Of a DNA stretch of 14,384 nucleotides, positions 7,715 through 14,384 are shown in pieces; position 1 is the stretch's first letter, and every line of letters begins with the position of its first letter. A model generated the notes under the pieces. It searched no databases, was not told the DNA's origin, and saw only the letters and a list, made by a program, of their open reading frames with translations. Origin of the DNA: Astrocystis sublimbata (lineage: Eukaryota > Ascomycota > Sordariomycetes > Xylariales > Xylariaceae); assembly GCA_022453515.1 (NCBI GenBank), contig JAJNNY010000181.1, positions 1 to 14,384 of the forward strand, read 5' to 3'. Position numbers and translations under genes: made by a program.

Positions 7715-8815
7715 ATGGCGGCTGAAGCATTAGCTCTAAATGTTCGACAGGCGCTGGAGTCAGCAAGCAAGCACTACATGAGCCTCATAGAGTTTGGAAT
7801 CCTCAAGACTTTCATCGACTTCAAGGTCTTCGACAATATCCCGGACAATGGCAGTATCACCATCGCGGAATTGGCTACACTGACAGGCGGTGAAGAATCA
7901 TTGCTTCAGCGTTTCTCGGACTACCTTGTTGCGTCTGAGATCCTCGCGTCTTCTGTCCAGGGCTGCGTCGCTCATACCGCCCGCTCTGTATCTTATCGAA
8001 CCCCTGAGATTGCCGCGGGGTTCGTCTCCCATGTGTACAACTTCTTCCTACGGCCGATGGCGTCTTGGACGGCCTATTTTGACCAGCACGGCCTTGTCGA
8101 ACCGAAGGACTCACGCGTCATTCCCTTGGGCCTCGGCACCGGTCATCCGGACTTAGACTTGTATGGCATTCTCGCCGCGGAGCCGAAACTGGCGCAGTTG
8201 TTCAATAAAGCCCAGGAACGCTCCGCTGGTATCTATTCACTCCAAGAAGTGTATGACTTTGGCTGGGTCAGAGCACACCTTTCCCAGGACGGAAGTGGCC
8301 GCCGGCCCGCCATCGTCGACGTCGGTGGTGGCCATGGCTTGGCTTTGCGGGACATCCTTGCGTACAACACATTTATCCCCGTATCACAGTGTTTTGTGTT
8401 TGATCTGCCTACGACAGTAGAGGAAGCCAAGGAAAAGAAAGACACGGGCCTACCCCCTGGGCAGTTTCTCGGCGGGACCATGTTGGAGCGGTTTCCTCAG
8501 GCTATCAGGGGCGCCATGATTTACCAGTTCCGTCGCGTGCTCAGCGACTTTGTCGACAAGGACATTGTGCTGGCTTTGAATTGTGTGCGTGAGGCTTCCG
8601 CGGCCGATACACGGGTCCTTCTTATCGAGGAGTTGGTGAAGCCAGGTCGTGGTAAGTTCGCGGTCGCACAGGATATTTCGGTGATGAACTTTGGGGGAAA
8701 GCGACGGAGTGAGATGGTATGGCGCGGGCTGGCTGAAGAGGCCGGCTTTCACGTCAATGCCATGTACGAAGATGCGAAATCGGAGTTTGCGGTCATCGAG
8801 TTAACTCTGGCATAG
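7715..8815 (+). CDS. O-methyltransferase-fold protein; catalytic His replaced (methyltransferase or pericyclase-like)
   Basis: Single-exon gene; ATG at 7715 in CCACAATGGCG gives 366 residues. An N-terminal helical dimerisation/winged-helix part (residues 1-100) is followed by the Rossmann core. SAM motif I is VDVGGGHG (201-208), with an acidic loop FDLPTTVEEAK (229-239), then FRRVLSDF (272-279) and LLIEELVKPGRG (302-313). In class II O-methyltransferases the position read here as Ser277 is normally the catalytic base His (VLHDW/VLHDF). The Glu-containing LLIEE segment is kept. Loss of the His with an intact SAM site is reminiscent of LepI-type proteins, which use the methyltransferase fold for dehydration and pericyclic reactions in 2-pyridone pathways. 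That comparison is inference; an inactive or atypical methyltransferase is equally possible. It converges on the enoyl reductase gene. Confidence 0.85.
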   Translation: MAAEALALNVRQALESASKHYMSLIEFGILKTFIDFKVFDNIPDNGSITIAELATLTGGEESLLQRFSDYLVASEILASSVQGCVAHTARSVSYRTPEIAAGFVSHVYNFFLRPMASWTAYFDQHGLVEPKDSRVIPLGLGTGHPDLDLYGILAAEPKLAQLFNKAQERSAGIYSLQEVYDFGWVRAHLSQDGSGRRPAIVDVGGGHGLALRDILAYNTFIPVSQCFVFDLPTTVEEAKEKKDTGLPPGQFLGGTMLERFPQAIRGAMIYQFRRVLSDFVDKDIVLALNCVREASAADTRVLLIEELVKPGRGKFAVAQDISVMNFGGKRRSEMVWRGLAEEAGFHVNAMYEDAKSEFAVIELTLA

Positions 8816-9177
8816 ATCTAAGAGAACTTCGTCTGACACGAGGACGACGAAATGGGAATTTTCATATAGAGATTGATATGAGTACCTAGGTAACGAAGAT
8901 GAATAATTAGATCTGAGGAATGTTTCTTGTTGGACTGAATTTCATTATAAAGGCCGGCATGCTTTGATCTATGTAGCCCCTCAGCAATCGGATTCGAGAC
9001 TGCTCCCCATTTCTCTCATCCGTGCCCTCACCATCGATGAAAATTGCAACAGCAGATAATCAAGTCAAAAGCTTTAGAGATTCAAACTTACTATACTGTA
9101 CACTCCGGTTAAGCTTGGATCTAGTTCTGTCCAGTAAAATGTGTATATAACCATGAGGTTTCGTTATAGTACAATAC
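8816..9177. other. Convergent 3' intergenic region
   Basis: 362 bp between the stop codons of the methyltransferase-like and enoyl reductase genes. It must hold both 3' ends. AT-rich stretches and a TACCTAGGTA palindrome (8883-8892) are present. No ORF or RNA gene is supported. Confidence 0.5.
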
Positions 9178-10260
9178 TCATGCAGACCATGTGCAGACCA
9201 ATTTCTTCCCAGGAAACTTCTTTACTTTGATGGCTTCCATGCTATCAAGAACCTTTGCCAAGCCGCCAGATTGAATCAACAGAGGATGTTCGCGGATCAG
9301 GCCCTTATGCAGGAGCTCCTGCACTGTTGCCTTCCACTCCTGGCCAAAAGCGAACGTATCCGGATCCGGATCTCGCCGATGCGGGGCCGGCCATGCGATT
9401 TCCAAGCCGAGCATGGTTGGACCGATCACCCAGTCGGCTTTGACAATCTTACGAGTCGCGGCAACTGCCTCGGGGAACGGATCCAGGGCTGTATATCTGC
9501 CCCCTGCTCTGCCCAGTGCAGCGTAGCATGTTTGCATACTCTGCGTTGTTGTGATGCAGTCCAGGACATAGCAAAGACTGTTCCTTGTGTGCTCTCGTAT
9601 CTGAGCCGCACAGTTGGAATCATGGTAATCGAAAGCGATCTCGGCACCGTAGGACTTGACCAGATCGTAGCTATGCGGCGAACAGGTCACCACGGGTATG
9701 AATCCCGACAGACGGAGCAGCTGAATGGCGGCCGTCCCCGTGGCCGTGGCGCCGCCGTAGACGAGGACGGGAAGCGGCTTGGCGCTTGGCGACAAGGGGT
9801 CGCCGGGCAGCCGAAGACTCCGGAAAAGAGCCAAGCCGCATGTCATGAAGCAAGTGCATAAGGCGGCGGCACTCTCAAAGCTCATGACAGCCGGCATCTT
9901 CACCAGGGCGGACGCGTGTGCCCCAACATACTCGGAGAAGGCCCCGTGTGTCGGCTCTAGGGAGTTCATGCCCATGATGGCGGCGCAGACGCGGTCACCA
10001 ATCTTGATGTCGTATTTGGCGGCGTCGGGACCAACCTCCTCGACAACTCCGGCGAAATCACACCCACCGATGGCCCCTGCTGTCACATAGGGTCCGCGCA
10101 TCTTGGCGTCGACGGGGTTTACGGACACCGCCATGGTGCGCACAATGACGACGTCTCCTTTTGCCTCAGGCATCGGCACATTGTGTGAAAGTTCGACCGT
10201 GCCTTCTCCATTGCCTACAATGGCACTTTGTGTGGGATATGAACCGTTGTAGTTCCGCAT
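9178..10260 (-). CDS. Trans-acting enoyl reductase (MDR family, LovC/ApdC/LepG-like)
   Basis: Uninterrupted 360-residue medium-chain dehydrogenase/reductase. The N-terminal GroES-like domain contains [19 protein letters not shown] (about 40-58) and [12 protein letters not shown] (66-77). The NADPH-binding Rossmann domain begins at [19 protein letters not shown] (166-184). The GHE zinc-ligand motif of alcohol dehydrogenases is replaced by GCD and the structural zinc lobe is absent, as in polyketide trans-enoyl reductases. These partners reduce the alpha,beta-double bond of chosen chain-extension intermediates on highly reducing PKS or PKS-NRPS enzymes whose own ER domain is dead. No such synthase lies in this window, so it is presumably nearby. 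A TATAAAA box at 10339-10333 stands 73 bp upstream of the ATG. Family-level confidence is high; the partner is inferred. Confidence 0.92.
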   Translation of the reverse strand: MRNYNGSYPTQSAIVGNGEGTVELSHNVPMPEAKGDVVIVRTMAVSVNPVDAKMRGPYVTAGAIGGCDFAGVVEEVGPDAAKYDIKIGDRVCAAIMGMNSLEPTHGAFSEYVGAHASALVKMPAVMSFESAAALCTCFMTCGLALFRSLRLPGDPLSPSAKPLPVLVYGGATATGTAAIQLLRLSGFIPVVTCSPHSYDLVKSYGAEIAFDYHDSNCAAQIREHTRNSLCYVLDCITTTQSMQTCYAALGRAGGRYTALDPFPEAVAATRKIVKADWVIGPTMLGLEIAWPAPHRRDPDPDTFAFGQEWKATVQELLHKGLIREHPLLIQSGGLAKVLDSMEAIKVKKFPGKKLVCTWSA

Positions 10261-10313
10261 ATTGTTGAGTGATCTGATGGGATGATTGGTGTTTTGCTAT
10301 TCTCAAAGAGGGC

Positions 10314-10336
10314 AAAACTGTATGACTGACAGTTTT
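10314..10336. promoter_or_regulatory. 8-bp inverted repeat AAAACTGT-N7-ACAGTTTT overlapping the enoyl reductase TATA box
   Basis: Two perfect 8-bp arms with spacer ATGACTG lie 54-76 bp upstream of the enoyl reductase ATG. The distal arm overlaps the TATAAAA box. It could be an operator for a dimeric regulator or a hairpin at the transcript 5' end. Confidence 0.45.
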
Positions 10337-10339
10337 ATA
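10333..10339 (-). promoter_or_regulatory. TATA box of the enoyl reductase gene
   Basis: TATAAAA on the minus strand within CATATAAAACTG, 73-79 bp before the ATG. A pyrimidine- and A-rich leader follows, a spacing normal for fungal promoters. Confidence 0.6.
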
Positions 10340-10402
10340 TGTCGCATGTATCCCAAACATCATTGCTGTTCACCAATGCTGTTCATGTCTCCTGTTCCTC
10401 GA

Positions 10403-10738
10403 CTATGTATTCAATGCCCATGCCAAGGCTATAGTTAGCAGCACTGAAAGTGAGAAAGGCCACCCGATTCTGTGAATCCTTGCTAGCTCGATTGCTTTTT
10501 TACCTGCTCCTTCTTTGACTGAGACATAGTCGGCATGACATCGTCCCTTAAGATGGGGGGTAAGCTGAAAGTAGACCGTACCTCGCGAAAGCAAGATGGC
10601 ATTGTAATCGGAGCGTCCGGAAATCACCGATGTGGGCCAGTCAGTAAGCTTGGACACGGAACTGGCCGGAGATCCGAAACCCATGGGCGCGTAATGGTTA
10701 ATTGGCGAGCTATCAGCATGGTGCCAATTTGCGAACAC
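10403..10738 (-). other. Unassigned ORF or gene relic upstream of the enoyl reductase
   Basis: An open frame of 111 codons starting MFANWHHADSSPINHYAPM and ending in a hydrophobic WPFSLSVLLTIALAWALNT. I recognise no family. Other frames of the same strand also contain coding-like pieces: ILRDDVMPTMSQSKKEQ near 10555-10505, and AFLTFSAANYSLGMGIEYIV around 10460-10400, the latter ending in a TGA. They cannot be joined by a normal-sized intron; the apparent gap is only 34 nt. A decayed gene between the enoyl reductase and the second regulator would explain this, but so would chance. The rest of 10261-10997 is promoter and 3' flank with nothing else visible. Confidence 0.25.
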
Positions 10739-10997
10739 AGTAATTTACTCATAACATACCAAATCAACGCCCCATAGAAGAAGTAGGTCTAATGGGACAT
10801 TTAAAAGTTGACTGTTGTTGGTGCAAAATAAGCTGGCGAGCTTGCCCCTATTTCCAAGAAAAGTCTCTTACAGTCGTATTAAATTGAAGGTGGAATGTGT
10901 ATCATAGTATAATGTCACTTTTGAGACCTCGGAACTTATACGTTGACTATGAGAATTTCTAGAATCTATTCCAGGCTATTCTATAATAAGGAGTTGG

Positions 10998-13549
10998 CTA
11001 TGACATCATGCCCATATTCTGGGAAATGGTCGCCCCAGTCCACTGCTCAGGATTACTGTTCGGGGCTGTCGTGAACATTGGCCATGTGGCATCCTCGTTC
11101 GGATTTTCAAACTCTAGATTGGGAAAGTCGTATTGTGGTAAGAAGTCCGAAAAGCCTATCCATAATTAGTGAACTGTTGTTGCGAACAACGCGTGAAGCG
11201 CAAAACCTACCTGGAAAATAGGACACCTCTGTGGACGGAAATTACCTGGCAGTACACCTTCAGAACCATGCGGCTCAGGTCTAAACCCGTTGTCATCCAA
11301 AACATAATGGAGGGCTGTAGTCGCTTTCCTGGCCTCCCTCGAACCATCACACTGCTTGCTCCAGATGGTTTTGGAAGTGTTCAACAGTTGTTTGACTTTT
11401 TCCATGTCTGCATCCTCCATCTCCACACCTGGGTCATCTTCAAGCTGTTCCCTTCTCCTATTAGTGTGATTTTTGAGGCAGAAGCATAGGATACTTGTAG
11501 CGAGGAGAAAGTCGTTGGTGAAGGCCGAAGACACTCTCCAGCGATTTTGATACAGCAAACCATCCACCTGAGTCTCCTCGTCGACAAGGCGCTGCAACTC
11601 CAAAATCCGCATTGCAGCTTGCAAGCAAGCAGCTCTCGAGTTGCCATACTGCTGGTGAAGACGAGATGGTTCGATGAACTTCCGATGCAAAACGATCTTC
11701 AGTTGCTGAACGATTATCTCTAGCCAGATTCTCTGAATGACCATCTGTGATGCGATATTGAGGCACGAGGCAAGGCCATCCCACCTCAGAACAGATGGGA
11801 GCGCATTTCGGGCCTCGTCGATTTGCCGATCAAGGTTCAGAATCTCATTGTAAGAGTGTGCTTGGGGCTCAGTGGCAACGTCCGCAACTTTGATACCCAC
11901 GGAGAGCAGCCGCAGTTTCGCCAGGACATAGAGCGTGGGCGTTACCTCCGTCTCTGGGCGGGATGCGGGTAGTTCAACTGTGTTCTCATCGAAGTCTGTA
12001 TCATACAAATTCCGCGGCTCGGCAGTGTTGATTTGGTTTTCCCTAGCTAGCCTGGGCAGTCCAAGTTGCGTCGAGATGCTAAAGTCCAACTGGACTATCA
12101 TGGCCCACACACGCCTTCGCATTTCCCCCGCAAAGGGAGAGATGTTTGGGAAATGTTTCGCGTCGCGATGATAGCCCATGTGTATGGCAGTCTGTACTAT
12201 GTTGCCCACCAGAACCCATATACCAATCTCCATATCCTTGATATGAAAACATTCAACTAGGAAGTAATGAATCAACGTCTCCAGGACATAGGGTCCACCC
12301 TTCGTATAGTGACCTAGGATGAGGCATTGTATCGCTCTTTCTTTATATTTGTCTACTGTTGCCTCATTTTTAGCAATTTGTGGCAATTCTTTGGGCTGTT
12401 CAAGCGTGGACATTCCCTTGGCCGGACTTTGGAGGGCTTGCTGAAGCTGTGTAGATAAGCACATCATGCTGAATAGGAGACCGACCCACATAATGGGTGC
12501 GGTATGCGGTTGGTTCCAGAATGCCTCATACTAGAATGCAGCGTTAGAGTCGCATTAGGGGCTAAGAGAAGCTCGAGGGTGAGGAATTTTCTGCGAGATC
12601 ACTGTCTGATGACCTGGTAGTACGTACCTCTCGGAGGAATTGACTGCTGTGCACGATACCTAGTATCACCCGGTTAGACGATCTCGGAAGAAACCAAAGG
12701 AAAGCGAGTAATACCGGGGGCTATGTCGAGAACATTGAAGTACCGAGAGATTAGTCTGTCAACAACAGGCCGAGGTGGCAATGAGCTGATCATTGATCCG
12801 AGTGTATCATTTATCGGACATGAGTACAGTAGCTGCGGTTTAGGGAAGCTAGTTGGAGGTTGGTGTGGGTCAGATAGTCGAGGGTGAAACTCTTCCTCTT
12901 GCGCGAGGTGAGTCCGAAGATCGGTTATGCTGTCGAGAACAGCAGCCCAATGCGAGCTGCTGACATAGCTAACCACTGTCTGCTGAATCCTGATGTTACC
13001 ATGGTCAGACGGTGTTGGTGAGACGCCACGCTGAGTTTCGGAGGTGGCCACAGTAACTTGGTCCGAATCCATCTCCGGTGTCGATTGAGCCAGGCGGGCA
13101 TATTGAGTACCAGAGTCTTGTACAGTTTGGTTCATAAGACCTAACACTAGACTCTCAAGCTTATTGATGCGTTCCTGCATGTTGGCAGCCGTCCCATGAA
13201 GCCGCCCTGGCGATGTGTCTCGTGCAGCACTAGCAGAGGCGTACACGCAGGATGAACCAAGGCCCCTGCTCGAGCAATTGGTACACGGATGTAGACGATC
13301 ACATCGTACCCTGAGGGGGCTGGTCAGAGTCTAAAAGTCGACAACAAATAATAACTTTGCCAAAATTTAGGATCCGTAGGATGGGGCAAGTACTCACTTC
13401 CGCCGGCGGCATGCATTGCAGCTGAGCTGAGGCTTGTCTCGACGCCTGGGAGAAGAGTGACGATGCTGTTCACTTGAAGTGCTAGTTGAGGGCGTCAATC
13501 CTCGGGCCGACGCCCTCGCATTGTTACAGGGATCAGGGACAGCTGACAT
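10998..13549 (-). CDS. Zn2Cys6 transcription factor with fungal-specific regulatory domain, five exons
   Basis: Exons 13549-13398, 13310-12715, 12659-12628, 12530-11246, 11155-10998 give 740 residues. Introns are 87, 55, 97 and 90 nt, with donors GTGAGT, GTATTA, GTACGT, GTAATT and AG acceptors after CTAAC- or CTAAT-like branch sites. Splicing restores the zinc cluster C44-x2-C47-x6-C54-x5-C60-x2-C63-x8-C72 (CNACRRRKVRC is split by intron 1). A short coiled coil follows (NMQERINKLESLVLGLM). The fungal-trans domain includes FLREYEAFW, IMWVGLLFSMMCLS, GNIVQTAIHMGYHRD and EMRRRVWAMIVQLDFS. The last exon encodes an acidic, aromatic tail (DFLPQYDFPNLEFENPNED) that could be an activation domain. It is probably a second cluster regulator or a neighbouring general regulator; targets unknown. 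The exon structure rests on frame continuity and motif recovery, not transcripts. Confidence 0.88.
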
Positions 13550-14384
13550 GAAGGATCTGTATCGTAGAGGCAACGGCGTCGCTCCGGTAAGATGAGTATA
13601 TTCAGTTCTGGCTACCTCAGCACAATATATGAGGCATTACATTTGCATACAGTATTTCTTTGGCGAGTCTCCAATGATCGGGAGGTCAGACGGGGTGATC
13701 AGCTCGGAGGAGATGCCGATATGACCGAACTGACAAAGCGGGATTCTCCGTCGGGGCTGTACGGCTCCACATGTAAGCATCCTACCATGCACATCGACTA
13801 GAAAGCCTGATGTAACCAACAATGAGTAATGTACATGCAAGATATGACATAAGGTGCATATGCAAGCTGAGATTCAGCAATGGGGGTTTCAGTGTGTTCG
13901 TGGCTGTCGACGACTTGAGCGCTGTCAATCTCCAAGACAATTTGTACAGAGAGCCCAAACATAAGGTTAACCGAAATCGACGAAGCAATGTGGCAAGGGG
14001 CAATTAGCTAATTATCTGACTGAAAAACTTGAACTTGATAATCTTTCCACTGAGCGCGCGGATTCCTACTGAGTTGAACACTCACTATTGAAAGCTGCTG
14101 TTGTGAGCGACAGGGTGATGACGAAGTTTCAGTTCTGCTTAGCTTGAACTGAACATCTAATTCTTTGCGACTATTGGCAGCTCTCATGTCTCTGACGATC
14201 AATATATTTCCGTCACCAGCCGCTATGGATTTATGTTTTGTGTTGGCCGATGCTCCGCGGAGGAAACAATGCTTGCTTACTCCGTCCTAGAATCCAATCA
14301 CTTTGCGCAGTAGAACAAACCACTATTGACTATCTCTATATTATTTTCACCTCATGCATATAAGGTAGATAGATTCACTTGTAA
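13550..14384. other. Intergenic region with no recognised gene
   Basis: 835 bp upstream of the minus-strand Zn2Cys6 gene. It should contain that gene's promoter on the left and, at the right edge, what looks like the promoter of a plus-strand gene outside the window. Short ORFs (13592-13801, 13822-14007 plus; 13637-13840, 14008-14202 minus) have no recognisable domain and are not called. Confidence 0.5.
14294..14365 (+). promoter_or_regulatory. Probable core promoter (CCAAT box plus TATA box) of a gene to the right
   Basis: A CCAAT pentamer at 14294-14298 is followed 60 bp later by TATAAGG at 14359-14365, with a CT-rich tract between. Order and spacing fit a fungal plus-strand promoter whose coding region would begin beyond 14384. 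Confidence 0.4.

Noticed and set aside
8980..9000. GGATTCGAGAC resembling a tRNA B box
   Set aside because: No matching A box, acceptor stem or anticodon arm could be folded around it.
9271..9861. Long plus-strand ORF opposite the enoyl reductase
   Set aside because: It is an antisense shadow of a well-conserved MDR gene, with no domain of its own.
11166..11246. C-terminus of the second regulator read straight through to the stop at 11166
   Set aside because: Using donor GTAATT at 11245 and acceptor ATAG at 11156 yields an acidic, clearly coding last exon in the correct frame. The nearby GTAGGT donor would give a frame that stops after 13 codons.

Overview
The window looks like part of a secondary-metabolite gene cluster from a filamentous ascomycete (Pezizomycotina; an Aspergillus/Penicillium-like or related mould would fit). 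The reasons are short introns of 55-97 nt with GTRAGT-type donors and CTAAC-like branch sites, two Zn2Cys6 regulators, a CYP7/CYP8-like fungal P450, a trans-acting enoyl reductase, an O-methyltransferase-fold enzyme, and an AT-rich tract that appears to have been mutated by RIP. Species, product and core synthase cannot be read from this window.

Layout from left to right. 1-830 is an AT-rich tract with almost no CpA/TpG, read as a RIP-degraded repeat. 834-2431 (minus) is a P450 gene with two clear one-base frameshifts and perhaps more, read as a pseudogene. 2800-3948 (minus) is an intact NylB-type serine hydrolase of the beta-lactamase fold. 3949-5420 has no recognisable gene. 5421-6782 (minus) is an AflR-like Zn2Cys6 activator with one 87-nt intron. 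6783-7714 is a divergent promoter region with TCGN5CGR motifs and several small palindromes. 7715-8815 (plus) is an O-methyltransferase-fold enzyme whose usual catalytic His is Ser. 9178-10260 (minus) is a trans-acting enoyl reductase of the LovC/ApdC/LepG type. 10403-10738 holds an unassigned ORF or gene relic. 10998-13549 (minus) is a second Zn2Cys6 regulator, which I reassembled as five exons encoding 740 residues. 13550-14384 has no gene but ends in what looks like a plus-strand core promoter.

Working model: the enoyl reductase would act in trans on a highly reducing PKS or PKS-NRPS that is not in the window. The methyltransferase-like protein (methyltransferase or LepI-like pericyclase), the serine hydrolase and, formerly, the P450 would tailor the product. 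The AflR-like protein is the likely pathway-specific activator, and the large Zn2Cys6 protein a second regulator. The broken P450 beside a RIP-degraded repeat suggests the left flank of the cluster is decaying, or that this lineage makes a product lacking that oxidation.
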